A stretch of DNA of 64,000 nucleotides from Rhodococcus sp. SBT000017 (GCF_003688915.1 NZ_REFU01000002.1:682001-746000), one strand, 5' to 3'; positions 53,900 to 63,563 are shown, numbered from the stretch's first letter. A program made the numbers and translations. The notes: a model not told the origin generated them from the sequence alone.

Positions 53900-54865
53900 T
53901 CAGTTCAGTCCCGCGTAGCTGTGCAGTCCCGAGACCACCATGTTGATGATGAAGAGGTTGAAGAGCATGGCGGTGAATCCGGCGATGTTGATCCAGGCGG
54001 CGCGGGTGTTGCGCCATCCGGAGGTGGCGCGGGCGTGCAGGTAGGCGGCGTAGATGATCCAGGTGATGAACGACATCGTCTCTTTGGGGTCCCAGCCCCA
54101 GAAGCGTCCCCACGCGGCTTCGGCCCAGATTGCGCCGAGGATGACGCCGGCTCCGAAGAGCGGGAAGGCGACGATGGTCGTCTTGTAGGCGAGTCGGTCG
54201 AGGGCCTGGGCGTCGGGCAGCTTGGAGGCGAATTTGCCCCAGAAACCGACGCTTTCCTCTCCCAGGGGCTGCTTGATGCGCAGCAGGAACAGCAGGGACG
54301 CGACACCGGAGACCAGCAGGATGCCGCTGCCGACGCTGACGATGGTGACGTGGATGGGCAGCCAGTAGGAGCGCAGTGCGGGGACGACCGGTGCGGCGTC
54401 GGCGTAGAGCTTGGTGGCGGCGAAGAACATCAGCACGATGATCGGTGCGAGGACGAACACGAGCATCGGGCGCATCGTCTTCTTGCGGAGCACGATCACC
54501 GAGGTGAGGGCTGCGGCTGCGGTGGCCATGGTGACGAACTCGTACATGTTGCCGAGCGGGAAGCGGTGGGTGGCGAAGCCGCGGAGCACCACCGAGGCGA
54601 CGTGCAGGGCGAGGGCCGGGGCGAGCAACGCGAAGCCCATGCCTGCGAGTCGCTCGGACAGCGGTCGCTTCGGCGTTTCGACGACGCGTCCCGGTCGGCT
54701 GTCGCCAACGGGGGCACCGGCACCGACGAGTTCCTTGGCCTGGGCGGCCGTCGCCTTGGCGGAGGCGTACTGGGCGATGAGCAGGACGAATGCGAGCACG
54801 TAGATGGTGAACGCTGATTCGAAGGACCAGTCGCTGTACTGCGAGAGGGTCTCGTTGATCGGCAT
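53900..54865 (-). CDS. ccsB: Cytochrome c biogenesis protein CcsB (ResC/CcsA type)
   Basis: The 321-residue membrane protein has about eight helices and the heme-handling WWD-type motif AAWGRFWGWDPKETMSFI (about 245-262), and YEFVTMATAAAA near 105. With ResB it moves heme across the membrane and attaches it to apocytochrome c (System II). ATG 54865 follows the resB stop by three bases. It is the last gene of the resA-ccdA-resB-ccsB operon. Confidence 0.95.
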   Translation of the reverse strand: MPINETLSQYSDWSFESAFTIYVLAFVLLIAQYASAKATAAQAKELVGAGAPVGDSRPGRVVETPKRPLSERLAGMGFALLAPALALHVASVVLRGFATHRFPLGNMYEFVTMATAAAALTSVIVLRKKTMRPMLVFVLAPIIVLMFFAATKLYADAAPVVPALRSYWLPIHVTIVSVGSGILLVSGVASLLFLLRIKQPLGEESVGFWGKFASKLPDAQALDRLAYKTTIVAFPLFGAGVILGAIWAEAAWGRFWGWDPKETMSFITWIIYAAYLHARATSGWRNTRAAWINIAGFTAMLFNLFIINMVVSGLHSYAGLN

Positions 54866-54868
54866 CGG

Positions 54869-56488
54869 TCAGTTCTCCTGTTTCGAGGTGTCGCCGAGCA
54901 GGCGGGTGCACAGGCGGTCGAACTCTTCGCCCCACCCCGCCTGATCGGTGCGTGCAAGTCCGCCGAGGTCTACTACAGTACGTCGTGCCTGGGCGTCGGC
55001 GGTGAGTCGGACCCAGATTCTGCGACGCTTGATCACCAGTGAGACGAGCAGTCCGCCCATCATCGTGAGTGCGAAGACGAGCACCCAGGTCTGAGCCGGG
55101 TCGTGCGAGACCTGAAGGTTGACGAATTCCTTCGCTCCGTCGAACGTGACGACCGTTCCGTCGCTGAGCGTCGCGGATTCTCCTGGCATCAGGTTGACGC
55201 GGTCCTGCTTCACGAGGCGTCCCTGGGCGATCATTTCCTGATCGAGCGAGAAGATGGACTGCGGCAGTCCGGTGTCGAGTCCGGTGTCGCCCTTGTAGAT
55301 GTCGATGGCGACGGCGGGGTCGTTCATGGCGGGGAAGCTCGACGACAGCAGGCTGCCGTGGAACGACGCCGTCGGCGCGAACAGTCCCTCGATGGCGATC
55401 TGGTTCTTGCGCCGGTCCAGAGCGTCGGGATACAAGCCGCCGGGCGGGTCGACGCGCAGTACTCCGCTGGAGAGGAAGGTCGTGGCGTCCGTCGGCTGCC
55501 ATTGGATGGTGTCGGTGCGGGTTTCGCCGTTGGGGAACGTCACGGTGAAGGTGGGTGCGTAGCCGTGGCCCTGCAGGTAGACGCGGTCTCCGGCGACGCG
55601 CAGCGGATGGTTGACCTGCAGTTGGTCGTCGCGCCAGACGTTGTTCGTGAGGTCCTGGCCTGCCTGGTACTCGATGTTGGAGGTGAACATCTCGGCCTGG
55701 CCGGTGTCGAGGTAGTCGGCCGTGAAGTCCTTGACGCGCACGCACAATGGTTCGAGGTCGGTGCCGTCGACGAGGTTGCCTGCGCGGAACGAGTCGTAGT
55801 TCGCCGGGGTCGAGGTGCAGAAGCCGGGTCCGTCGTCGGCGATGACGATGCGGTTGCCCTCGTATCCGAGCAGTTTGCCCATGGCGATGGCGGCGAGCAG
55901 TCCGACGAGCGAGAGGTGGAAGACGAGGTTGCCGAGTTCGCGGACGTAGCCCTTCTCCGCCGACAGAGTCACTGCTCCGCCGTCCTCGGTTCGCTGGGCG
56001 ACGCGCCAGCCGCGCAACTGGGTGCGCACCTGTGCGGCGACCTCCTCCGGCGTTCCGTCGACGTCGTAGCGACTGTTGTGCGGCAGGCGAGAGAGGTTGC
56101 GGGGCGCGCGAACGGGCTTGGTACGCAACTGCTTCGCGTGCTCGATGCAGCGCGGCAGGATGCAGCCGATGAGCGAGACGAACAGCAGCGCGTAGATCGC
56201 GGTGAACCAGAAGCTGCCGAAGACGTCGAACAGTTCGAGCCTGTCCATGATCGGGCCGAGGGTCGGGCGGTCGGCGATGTACTCGTCGACCTTGCCCGCG
56301 TTGAGGCTGCGCTGCGGCACCAAGGCACCGGGCACTGCGGCGAAGGCCAGCAGGAACAGCAGCACGAGCGCGGTTCGCATGCTGGTCAGGCCGCGCCAGG
56401 TGTTGCGGACCAGAGCCACTGCCCTGCCCAGCATCGATTGCTTGTGCGGCGGCGACGCCTCGGTACGTTCTTCGACGTCGGCGGTCAT
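54869..56488 (-). CDS. resB: Cytochrome c biogenesis protein ResB
   Basis: The 539-residue membrane protein has N-terminal helices (ALVLLFLLAFAAVPGALVPQRSL, FWFTAIYALLFVSLIGCILPR), a helix near residue 180 (LVFHLSLVGLLAAIAMGKLLG), a large outside loop and a C-terminal helix (WVLVFALTMMGGLLVSLVI). It is the ResB/Ccs1 subunit that partners CcsB in heme ligation. ATG 56488 overlaps the ccdA stop as ATGA. Confidence 0.94.
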   Translation of the reverse strand: MTADVEERTEASPPHKQSMLGRAVALVRNTWRGLTSMRTALVLLFLLAFAAVPGALVPQRSLNAGKVDEYIADRPTLGPIMDRLELFDVFGSFWFTAIYALLFVSLIGCILPRCIEHAKQLRTKPVRAPRNLSRLPHNSRYDVDGTPEEVAAQVRTQLRGWRVAQRTEDGGAVTLSAEKGYVRELGNLVFHLSLVGLLAAIAMGKLLGYEGNRIVIADDGPGFCTSTPANYDSFRAGNLVDGTDLEPLCVRVKDFTADYLDTGQAEMFTSNIEYQAGQDLTNNVWRDDQLQVNHPLRVAGDRVYLQGHGYAPTFTVTFPNGETRTDTIQWQPTDATTFLSSGVLRVDPPGGLYPDALDRRKNQIAIEGLFAPTASFHGSLLSSSFPAMNDPAVAIDIYKGDTGLDTGLPQSIFSLDQEMIAQGRLVKQDRVNLMPGESATLSDGTVVTFDGAKEFVNLQVSHDPAQTWVLVFALTMMGGLLVSLVIKRRRIWVRLTADAQARRTVVDLGGLARTDQAGWGEEFDRLCTRLLGDTSKQEN

Positions 56489-57303
56489 ATCGGCAACACC
56501 ACATCGGAGACGAAGGCGTCGCGCACCCAACCGACGAACTGATCCCAGGCACCGGTGACCAGTGCAATTCCTACTGCTATCAACATGATTCCGCCGAACA
56601 CCTGTATCTGTCGTGCATGTGTACGTAGCCAGCCGACGCCTCGCAGCGCGCTGACCGAACCGAACGCGAGGATCACGAACGGCAGGCCGAGACCGAGGCA
56701 GTACGCCACGATCAGGACGACGCCACGCGCTGCCGTCGTGCCGTCGGTCCCTGCGGCCAGAGAGATGACGCCTGCGAGCGTCGGCCCGAGGCACGGAGTC
56801 CATCCGAGTGCGAAGACACCGCCGAGCAGCGGCGCTCCGGCCAGTGAGCCGATCTGCCTCGGCTCGAAGCGCACGTCGCGCTGCAGGGCCGGGATCAGTC
56901 CGACGAACACCAGGCCCATGGCGATGGTGACGACGCCGCCGATTCGCATCAGCAGTTCGCGGTTGATCGACAGGACGGAGATCGCTCCGAACACCGATGC
57001 GGTGGCGAGAACGAACACGACGGTGAATCCGAGGACGAACAGTCCCGCCGCCCCGGCCACGCGCAACCGGCCGCTGCGCACCTTCGTCTTCACCGACGCC
57101 TCGTCGGCGCTGACGGCCGGGGCATCGGCTCCGACGACTCCGGCGAGGTACGAGAGGTATCCGGGCACCAGGGGCACCACGCACGGCGACGCGAAGGAGA
57201 CGAGCCCGGCCAGCACGCAGGCTCCGAGGGCCAGGATCAGTGGCCCGGAGGCCGCGGCTTCCTGGAAACTCGCGCCGATCCCGGCCAGGTGAGTCACGTT
57301 CAC
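56485..57303 (-). CDS. ccdA: Cytochrome c biogenesis protein CcdA
   Basis: The 272-residue membrane protein has six to seven helices and two conserved cysteines: Cys44 in SFASPCVVPLVPGYLSYLAG and the second in GWTPCLGPTLAGV. It passes electrons from cytoplasmic thioredoxin to the extracytoplasmic thiol protein ResA. GTG 57303 overlaps the resA stop as GTGA. It is coupled to resA and resB. Confidence 0.94.
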   Translation of the reverse strand: MNVTHLAGIGASFQEAAASGPLILALGACVLAGLVSFASPCVVPLVPGYLSYLAGVVGADAPAVSADEASVKTKVRSGRLRVAGAAGLFVLGFTVVFVLATASVFGAISVLSINRELLMRIGGVVTIAMGLVFVGLIPALQRDVRFEPRQIGSLAGAPLLGGVFALGWTPCLGPTLAGVISLAAGTDGTTAARGVVLIVAYCLGLGLPFVILAFGSVSALRGVGWLRTHARQIQVFGGIMLIAVGIALVTGAWDQFVGWVRDAFVSDVVLPI

Positions 57304-57887
57304 TGCTGCACTGGCTCCTCGGCTGCCACACGCTCGACGACGGGTTGCAGGTCCTCGGCGAGCAGCTCCCGCAAGAACACTGCCGCGACGCGATGCTGTC
57401 GGTCGAGCACGACGGTCGTCGGAATGACGGAGGTGGGGACGCCGCCGAGCGCGTTGAGGGTGCGCATGGGCGGGTCGTAGATCGAGGAGTAGCTCACGTT
57501 GTTGCTGACGACGAAGTCCTGTGCGGCGGTCTGCGACTCGTCGCGCACGTTGATGCCGAGGAACTCGACGCCGAGGGACTTGGTGGCCTCGTAGACGTCT
57601 TCGAGGTCGTCGGCCTCGCCGCGGCACGGACCGCACCACTGACCCCAGACGTTGAGAACGACGACATCACCGTCGTAGTCGGACAATGAGGTCGTCTTGC
57701 CCTCGGTCATCAGATCCGGCCCGGACAGTTCGCCGATGGTGCCGCGCTCGTCGGGCTCGTAGAAGATGTCGGTCTTGCCGCCGGGTGAGACGAACTGGAA
57801 AGTGCCGCCCTGCGCCACCGCGTCGGTGCCGGTCGAGCAGCCGGCGACAAGTGCCACCGCGGACACTGCGAGCAGAAACCTACGCAC
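57300..57887 (-). CDS. resA: Lipoprotein thiol-disulfide oxidoreductase ResA/TlpA-like
   Basis: The 195-residue protein starts with a lipoprotein signal (MRRFLLAVSAVALVAGCS) with the lipidated cysteine at 17. A thioredoxin-like TlpA domain follows with the active site NVWGQWCGPCRGE (WCGPC about residue 85) and cis-proline in GVPTSVIPTTVVLD. It keeps the CXXCH cysteines of apocytochrome c reduced, on the outside of the membrane. GTG 57887 overlaps the previous gene's stop by 8 bp. Confidence 0.92.
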   Translation of the reverse strand: MRRFLLAVSAVALVAGCSTGTDAVAQGGTFQFVSPGGKTDIFYEPDERGTIGELSGPDLMTEGKTTSLSDYDGDVVVLNVWGQWCGPCRGEADDLEDVYEATKSLGVEFLGINVRDESQTAAQDFVVSNNVSYSSIYDPPMRTLNALGGVPTSVIPTTVVLDRQHRVAAVFLRELLAEDLQPVVERVAAEEPVQQ

Positions 57888-58542
57888 CGGAGATCCTCGG
57901 ATCGGATGCTCCTGCGGGCTCGGAGTAGACGAGGTCCACGAGCTGATCGCCCTCGTAGACGAGCGAGGTGAGCGAGGCGAGTCCGCACTGACGATTACGC
58001 GGGTCGTGCCAGAGCCGGTCGCCCTGCAGGAATCGGCGCAGTGTCCACACCGGGAGCTGGTGGCTGACGCAGACGGCCTCGTGCCCGACGGCTTCGACGC
58101 GGGCCGCGTTGACGGCGGCGAGCATGCGGTGCGCGATCTGCAGGTACGGCTCGCCCCACGAGGGGGTGAAGGGATCGCGAAGCTTCCACCAGTGCCGTGG
58201 TCGGCGCAGGGCACCGTCGCCGACGGCCACGCGCAGTCCCTCGAACTCGTTGCCTGCTTCGATGAGGTTGTCGTCCTCGGCGATCGTCAGGCCGTGAGCC
58301 GCCGCGATGGGTCCGGCTGTTTCCTGTGCGCGCAGCAGCGGTGATGCCACGACGTGGGTGATGTCGTGGCCGGCGAGCGCGTCGGCCACTGCCTTGGCCT
58401 GCGACTGACCGGTCACCGAGAGCTTGAAGCCGGGCAGACGTCCGTACAGGATTCCCTTGGGGTTGTGCACCTCGCCGTGCCGGAGGACGTGCACGATGGT
58501 GCGCGTCGTCGAGTGCGGATGTGTTGCGGGGGCCTCGGTCAC
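57880..58542 (-). CDS. Histidine phosphatase (phosphoglycerate mutase-like) protein
   Basis: The 220-residue protein has the histidine phosphatase motif VHVLRHGEVHNPKG (phospho-accepting His near 21), ASPLLRAQETAGPIA and CVSHQLPVWTLRRFL with the second histidine. The substrate is unknown; the M. tuberculosis neighbour of hemL (Rv0525) is similar. GTG 58542 is used. It lies between hemL and resA on the same strand. Confidence 0.88.
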   Translation of the reverse strand: MTEAPATHPHSTTRTIVHVLRHGEVHNPKGILYGRLPGFKLSVTGQSQAKAVADALAGHDITHVVASPLLRAQETAGPIAAAHGLTIAEDDNLIEAGNEFEGLRVAVGDGALRRPRHWWKLRDPFTPSWGEPYLQIAHRMLAAVNAARVEAVGHEAVCVSHQLPVWTLRRFLQGDRLWHDPRNRQCGLASLTSLVYEGDQLVDLVYSEPAGASDPRISGA

Positions 58543-58594
58543 GTCGGGGTCCTGTTTCTCGCTAGTCGGGTGGTAGATCAGTTCTGTGTAGACG

Positions 58595-59914
58595 TCACAG
58601 TGGTGCGGTGGCGGCCGCTGCGGCCTTGGCGGCGGCCGGGGCCGCGTCGGCGATGATCTCGAAGGCTCGGTCGTCGAGGGCAGCGGAGACGAACCAGGCT
58701 TCGAATGCGCTCGGCGGCGGGTACACCCCGCGGGAGAGGAACGCGTGGAAGAACGCCGGGTATCGCCACGTCTGCGCGGCCTTGGCCTGCGCGTAGTCGG
58801 TGACGGGTCCATCGGCGAAGAACACACTCACCATAGTGCCCGCGAACTGCACGTGATGGGTGACGCCTTCGGCGGTCAGGGCGTCGCCGAGCAGTGTTCC
58901 GAGCCTCTGCGAGTTGGTCTGCAACTTCTCGTAGACGGCTGCGTCGGCCAGTTGCAGGCTCGTCAATCCGGCCGCGACGGCGACGGGGTTACCGCTGAGC
59001 GTCCCTGCCTGGTACACCGGTCCGGCGGGCGCGAGGTAGGCCATCACGTCCGCGCGACCGCCGAATGCGGCGGCAGGCAATCCGCCGGACATGACCTTGC
59101 CGAACGTGTAGAGGTCGCCTGCGATTCCGTCGATGCCGTACCAACCGGAGGCGCTGACGCGGAAGCCGGTCATCACCTCGTCCATGATCAGCAGTGCGCC
59201 GTGCTCGGTCGCGAGGCGGCGCAGTCCCTCGTTGAAGCCGGTGACCGGCGGGATGGCACCCATGTTGCCTGCGGCTGCCTCGGTGATGATGCATGCGATC
59301 TGGCCGGGGTTGGCCTCGAAGGCTGCGGTGACGGCGGCGAGGTCGTTGTAGGGAACGACGATGGTGTCCGACGCCTGTGCGCCGGTGACGCCGGGGGAGG
59401 TCGGCAGTCCGAGCGTGGCGAGCCCCGAGCCCGCGTCGGCCAGCAGGGCGTCGACGTGGCCGTGGTAGCAGCCGGAGAACTTGACGATCTTGGTGCGGCC
59501 GGTGAAGCCGCGGGCCAGGCGCACCGCGCTCATGGTGGCCTCTGTGCCCGAATTCACAAGGCGAACCTGGTCGACGGGGCCGACGCGACGCACGATTTCC
59601 TCGGCCAGTTCGATTTCGCGGAGCGTGGGCGCACCGAACGACAGGCCGGTCGCGGCTGCCTTCTGGACGGCCTCGACGATGGCCGGGTGGGCGTGTCCGT
59701 GGATCATCGGACCCCAGGACGAAATGAGGTCGACGTACGACTTTCCGTCGGCGTCGGTCATCGTGTATCCGCTGGCCTGCGTGATGAAGCGGGGCGTTCC
59801 GCCGACCGACGCGAAGGCGCGTACCGGCGAGTTGACGCCGCCGGGAATGACCTCGCTCGCGCGGGCGAAGAGTTGGGCCGATACGGGGGCGTCGTCGCCG
59901 GGAGAAACAGTCAC
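58595..59914 (-). CDS. hemL: Glutamate-1-semialdehyde 2,1-aminomutase
   Basis: This 439-residue class III aminotransferase-fold PLP enzyme converts glutamate-1-semialdehyde to 5-aminolevulinate in heme synthesis. [15 protein letters not shown] (about 20-34), the aspartate in [13 protein letters not shown] and the lysine in [18 protein letters not shown] mark the active site. GTG 59914 gives [14 protein letters not shown]. Its position beside the cytochrome c genes links heme supply and heme attachment. Confidence 0.96.
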   Translation of the reverse strand: MTVSPGDDAPVSAQLFARASEVIPGGVNSPVRAFASVGGTPRFITQASGYTMTDADGKSYVDLISSWGPMIHGHAHPAIVEAVQKAAATGLSFGAPTLREIELAEEIVRRVGPVDQVRLVNSGTEATMSAVRLARGFTGRTKIVKFSGCYHGHVDALLADAGSGLATLGLPTSPGVTGAQASDTIVVPYNDLAAVTAAFEANPGQIACIITEAAAGNMGAIPPVTGFNEGLRRLATEHGALLIMDEVMTGFRVSASGWYGIDGIAGDLYTFGKVMSGGLPAAAFGGRADVMAYLAPAGPVYQAGTLSGNPVAVAAGLTSLQLADAAVYEKLQTNSQRLGTLLGDALTAEGVTHHVQFAGTMVSVFFADGPVTDYAQAKAAQTWRYPAFFHAFLSRGVYPPPSAFEAWFVSAALDDRAFEIIADAAPAAAKAAAAATAPL

Positions 59915-59982
59915 GTCTTCCAGTGTCCCAGGTTCGGCGAAATCACCAACTACAGGGCGTAATAATGCGGTCGACGCCGGCC

Positions 59983-60414
59983 TCAGTCGTCGGTTTTCTT
60001 CTCCTCGGGCATGAACACCATCGCGACCAGGATGATGCCCCAGATACCGAGGGGCCACAGGGGCCAGTAGGAGGTCGGTTCGCCGTCGGAGATCCATTGA
60101 ACGGCCCAGATTCCGTTCATGACGACGGCACCACCGAGCCACCAGCGCCACTCGTCCAGATACTCCCGCCACTCGCTCGTCGTACGAGCGACATCCGTTG
60201 CCGTCGATTTCTCGGGGGCCGGCAAGTCGCGCACGACCTCGTCCAGATCACCGCGAGTCGTCGACGCCCACACCGCGTCGAGCCTTTGTTCGTACTCGAC
60301 CAACGTCAAGCGGCCCTCGCTCATCGCCAGACCGAGGGTGGTCACGACGGCCTCACGTTCGTCGTTGCTCACGCGCAGGTCCGGCCGATTGTTCTTGTCG
60401 AGGTTCTTTCCCAT
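59983..60414 (-). CDS. DUF1707 domain membrane protein with 2TM segment
   Basis: The 143-residue protein has an N-terminal DUF1707 segment ([53 protein letters not shown]) and two C-terminal membrane helices ([37 protein letters not shown]). DUF1707 proteins are widespread in actinobacteria and thought to sit in the cytoplasm-facing part of small membrane sensors; the role is not known. It lies upstream of hemL on the same strand. Confidence 0.85.
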   Translation of the reverse strand: MGKNLDKNNRPDLRVSNDEREAVVTTLGLAMSEGRLTLVEYEQRLDAVWASTTRGDLDEVVRDLPAPEKSTATDVARTTSEWREYLDEWRWWLGGAVVMNGIWAVQWISDGEPTSYWPLWPLGIWGIILVAMVFMPEEKKTDD

Positions 60415-60490
60415 GCGCAGCCTCCCGGTACCCGTGTCCGTTTTGTCACCTTAACGGTTGAGCGAGCTACACACCGGGTAGTTGGTTTCG

Positions 60491-61024
60491 ATGACGAACA
60501 CCGAGAGAACAAGCGCCGACAACCCCGGGGACGGCGTCACGAAAGTCGCTCAATTGATGTCCGAAGCCGGGCTCTGCATGTTCACCACCGTCGGCCGGGA
60601 CGGCCACCTCATCTCGCGCCCGATGGCGCTTCAGGAAGCGGAGTTCGACGGCGACCTGTGGTTCTTCGCCGCCACCGATTCCCGGAAGGTGGGCGACATC
60701 GCGGCGAATCCGACGGTCAACGTCTCGTTCCAGTCCGGTGAGGGCTGGGTGTCGCTGTCCGGTACGGCCGCGGTGGTCGAGAACCACACCAAGGCCGAGG
60801 AACTGTGGAACACCCGGGCGGCCGCGTGGTTCGAGAAGAACCCCGATTCGCGTGAGGTCGCCTTGATCCACGTGGCCGCCGAGGGGGCCGAGTACTGGTC
60901 CACCCCCGGGTCGAAGGTGTCGAACTTGTTGGCCTACGCCAAGGCGAAGATCACCAACGAGCGACCGGACCTCGGCGAGCACGAGGTCGTCGAACTCGAG
61001 TTACCGCACAATTCGACCGACTAG
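60491..61024 (+). CDS. Pyridoxamine 5'-phosphate oxidase-like flavin protein (general stress type)
   Basis: The 177-residue split-barrel protein has the pattern LISRPMALQEAEFDGDLWFFAATDSRKVGDIAANPTVNVSFQ and ENHTKAEELWNTRAAAWFEKNPDS, typical of the general stress protein 26-like branch. It may bind FMN or F420. ATG 60491 is used. It is divergent from the DUF1707 gene, and a hairpin terminator follows at 61029. Confidence 0.83.
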   Translation: MTNTERTSADNPGDGVTKVAQLMSEAGLCMFTTVGRDGHLISRPMALQEAEFDGDLWFFAATDSRKVGDIAANPTVNVSFQSGEGWVSLSGTAAVVENHTKAEELWNTRAAAWFEKNPDSREVALIHVAAEGAEYWSTPGSKVSNLLAYAKAKITNERPDLGEHEVVELELPHNSTD

Positions 61025-61028
61025 TTCG

Positions 61029-61060
61029 GCTGGTGCCGGGCTCACCCCGACGGCACCAGC
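61029..61060 (+). terminator. Rho-independent-like hairpin after the flavin protein gene
   Basis: GCTGGTGCCG and CGGCACCAGC form a perfect 10-bp stem around a 12-nt loop, starting 5 bp after the stop codon. Confidence 0.7.
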
Positions 61061-61126
61061 TTCCCGCTTTCAGTTCGTGCGGTGGTTTCCGTTGTCCGTG
61101 CGTGGGTCGACCGTGTCGCGGACCTT

Positions 61127-61654
61127 TTACCCGGTGCTACGCGGGTCGGTGTTCGTGTGCGCTGCGGCATCGTGAGCAGCGGCGTTTCGTGTCCCGGAGT
61201 TGTGCTGGCCGGGGTAGGTCTCGTTGACGTCCGCACCGCTGTGGTGCGCCTGCTCGCGATCGTCGAGCCGGCCGTTGTTGTCCGTGTGTGCGGCCCTGGC
61301 ACCCGATCGATGATCGACGTCCGGATCGAGTTCGTTCGCCCGGGCGAATTCGGCATCCAGCTCGTCGCGCGACTTCGCCGCTACTCCCTGGTGCGATTGA
61401 GCCTGCTGCGCGAGCTTGTCGGCCTCGGCCGCTTTCACATCCGCTTCTGCCTGGGCCCGGCGCGCTTTGGCCTCGCTTTCCCTGGCCAGCAGTTCACGCT
61501 CCTCGACGATTGCGGCATCGTCGGCTGCCTTTTCGCGAATCTCGTTCGCTTCCAACCTCTTACGTTCCTTGCCCTTGCGTGCTACGACGACGGCGAGGGC
61601 AACGACCACGAGTACGACTACTACTGCAACGATGATCCATACGGTGGTGCTCAT
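61127..61654 (-). CDS. Membrane-anchored coiled-coil protein
   Basis: The 175-residue protein has one N-terminal membrane helix (VWIIVAVVVVLVVVALAVVVA), then a charged coiled coil (about 28-90; KGKERKRLEANEIREKAADD, LLARESEAKARRAQAEAD) and a hydrophilic tail rich in Ala, Asn, His and Asp. It lacks a known domain. It is common in Rhodococcus as a hypothetical. It lies next to bioD on the same strand, 42 bp away. Confidence 0.7.
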   Translation of the reverse strand: MSTTVWIIVAVVVVLVVVALAVVVARKGKERKRLEANEIREKAADDAAIVEERELLARESEAKARRAQAEADVKAAEADKLAQQAQSHQGVAAKSRDELDAEFARANELDPDVDHRSGARAAHTDNNGRLDDREQAHHSGADVNETYPGQHNSGTRNAAAHDAAAHTNTDPRSTG

Positions 61655-61696
61655 TGGCGGACTCCCATGTTCTCGACTGCCGGACCGGCAGACGAT

Positions 61697-62395
61697 CTAT
61701 GCCGGGTACCCGAGTAAAGACTCGACAAACTCACCGAAGGCTTCGACCGCCACAGCTTCGAAGGCGCGCGATTCGAACAGGCCCGCTCCTTCCGGGATAG
61801 ACGCGGTCAGTTCGATCCCCGTGACGAGTGGCAACTCGTCGCGGTTGACCCGCGCGGCCAAGCTCGGTGCGGCAGGCCACGACCCGATCACCAGACCTGC
61901 ACATTCGACGCCGCCCGCCCGCGCTGCCGCAATTGTCAGAGCGCTGTGGTTGAGCGTTCCCAGCTCGGCACCGGCCACGATCACGATCGGCGCAGACACA
62001 GCCTCGGCGACGTCGAGCACGGTGAACCCTCCTGCGCCCAGACGTACCGCGACTCCGCCCGCGCCTTCGACCAACACTAGGTCGTGAGCCGCGTCGAGCG
62101 CGCGCACAGCGTCGACCACAGCCTCGAGTTCGAGCATCGGCCTGCCCGATCGGCGGGCCGCGACGTCCGGAGCCAGCGGCTCGGGGTACCGCGCCAACTC
62201 CACTCCCTGCACACCCGAAAGGCGTTGCACCACATCGATATCGGCTTCGTCCGGGTAGTCACCTCCGACGCCGGTCTGCGCCGGCTTGCACACCGCGACG
62301 GACCGTCCGCCTGCCTGCGCTGCCGCCGCGAGCGCCGCGGTGATCACGGTCTTGCCGACGCCGGTCGACGTTCCGGTCACGAGCAGAACCGTCAC
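61697..62395 (-). CDS. bioD: Dethiobiotin synthetase
   Basis: The 232-residue P-loop enzyme carries VTGTSTGVGKTVITAAL (5-21), the CKPAQTG substrate loop and VLVEGAGGVAVRLG. It closes the ureido ring of dethiobiotin from DAPA, CO2 and ATP. GTG 62395 overlaps the bioF stop (GTGA), so bioF and bioD are translationally coupled. Length and motifs are normal. Confidence 0.94.
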   Translation of the reverse strand: MTVLLVTGTSTGVGKTVITAALAAAAQAGGRSVAVCKPAQTGVGGDYPDEADIDVVQRLSGVQGVELARYPEPLAPDVAARRSGRPMLELEAVVDAVRALDAAHDLVLVEGAGGVAVRLGAGGFTVLDVAEAVSAPIVIVAGAELGTLNHSALTIAAARAGGVECAGLVIGSWPAAPSLAARVNRDELPLVTGIELTASIPEGAGLFESRAFEAVAVEAFGEFVESLLGYPA

Positions 62396-63525
62396 CACAC
62401 AACCGCCGTACTCAACACCGCCGCGAGAACCGACGCGGCACGGTCGACATCGGAATCGGTGAGATCTGCCCGCGCGGTCAGTCGCAGTCGAGACCCGTCG
62501 GCCGGAACCGACGGTGGCCGAAAGCATCCGACGCGGACGCCGAGCTCGAGGCAGTCCCCCGCCGCGCGCACCGCACGCTGCGCGTCGCCCAGGACCACCG
62601 GAACCACCGCCGATTCGGTCGGTTCGACGCCCGCTGCGGCGGCCAGTTGCGTTGCACGTACGCCGATCGAATGGACCCGGTCGGGTTCGGCGCGCAGGAC
62701 GGTCAGCGCGGCCGATGCCGCGCCGACGGAGGCAGGAGCGAGACCGGTGTCGAACACGAACGTGCGCGCACCGTGCAGCACCTGCGTGCGAACCGCGGCC
62801 GGCCCGAGCACCACTCCACCCTGTGATCCGAGGGCCTTGGACAGCGTTGCGGTGATCACCAGGTCGGGCGCTCCGGCGAGGCCTGCTTCGTGGACGGCTC
62901 CGCGGCCACCGTGCCCGCGTACGCCCAACCCGTGCGCTTCGTCGACCACGAGCACCGCGTTCCGTCTCCGGCACACCGCGTACAGCTCGGCCAGCGGCGC
63001 GAGATCGCCGTCGGTGCTGAACACCGAATCGGTCACCACGAGGGCCCGCTGCTCGGGACGCTCCCGCAACAGCTCGTCGACGTGGTCGGTGTCGCAGTGC
63101 CGAGCGACGGCCACCCGTGCCCGCGACAGTCGGCAGGCATCGATGAGCGAGGCGTGCGACGCGGCGTCGGAGATCACCAGTGCATCTCGGCCCGCCAGTG
63201 CCGTCACGATTCCGAGGTTGGCGGTGTAGCCGGAGGAGAACACCAGTCCGGCCTCGGCTCCGACGAACTCCGCGAGGTCGTCCTCGAGGCGCTCGTGCGC
63301 CGTCGTCGTGCCGGTGACCAGCCGCGATCCGGTGGATCCGCCGCCCCATCGGCGCGCAGCAGCGCAGGCTCCGTCGATGACGGCCGGATGCATGGACAGG
63401 CCGAGGTAGTCGTTCGACGCCAGATCGAGGACTTCGTCCTCGGCGGTGCGGGCGATCACGATGCGCTCGAGGCCGGCCGCGCGTCGAGCGTGCGCGGTGG
63501 CGTCGAGCCAATCCAGAGCGGTCAT
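62392..63525 (-). CDS. bioF: 8-amino-7-oxononanoate synthase
   Basis: The 377-residue PLP enzyme condenses pimeloyl-ACP/CoA with alanine in biotin synthesis. Motifs are LASNDYLGLSMHP, GSTGSRLVTGTTTAHERLE, VVDEAHGLGVRGHGGRGA and the lysine in TATLSKALGSQGG. ATG 63525 is used; ATG 63537 lies within the palindrome at 63531-63563 and is possible. It follows bioA by 26 bp or 13 bp, depending on the start. Confidence 0.93.
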   Translation of the reverse strand: MTALDWLDATAHARRAAGLERIVIARTAEDEVLDLASNDYLGLSMHPAVIDGACAAARRWGGGSTGSRLVTGTTTAHERLEDDLAEFVGAEAGLVFSSGYTANLGIVTALAGRDALVISDAASHASLIDACRLSRARVAVARHCDTDHVDELLRERPEQRALVVTDSVFSTDGDLAPLAELYAVCRRRNAVLVVDEAHGLGVRGHGGRGAVHEAGLAGAPDLVITATLSKALGSQGGVVLGPAAVRTQVLHGARTFVFDTGLAPASVGAASAALTVLRAEPDRVHSIGVRATQLAAAAGVEPTESAVVPVVLGDAQRAVRAAGDCLELGVRVGCFRPPSVPADGSRLRLTARADLTDSDVDRAASVLAAVLSTAVVW

Positions 63526-63530
63526 GGCAG

Positions 63531-63563
63531 CGACCATACTTGAACGCCGTTCAAGTATGGTCG
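63531..63563. promoter_or_regulatory. 33-bp perfect palindrome, candidate BioQ-type operator
   Basis: Two 16-bp arms match exactly around a single central base; the core is TTGAACGCCGTTCAA. It covers the last codons of bioA, the intergenic bases and the alternative bioF ATG. From memory, BioQ (TetR family) of corynebacteria and mycobacteria binds a TGAAC-N3-GTT-type palindrome at biotin genes. An attenuating hairpin is an alternative. Confidence 0.65.

Noticed and set aside
53706..56567. A 953-codon minus-strand frame across ccsB and resB
   Set aside because: It is Arg/Pro/His-rich, has no domain, and is an out-of-frame shadow of ccsB, resB and the MinD-like gene.
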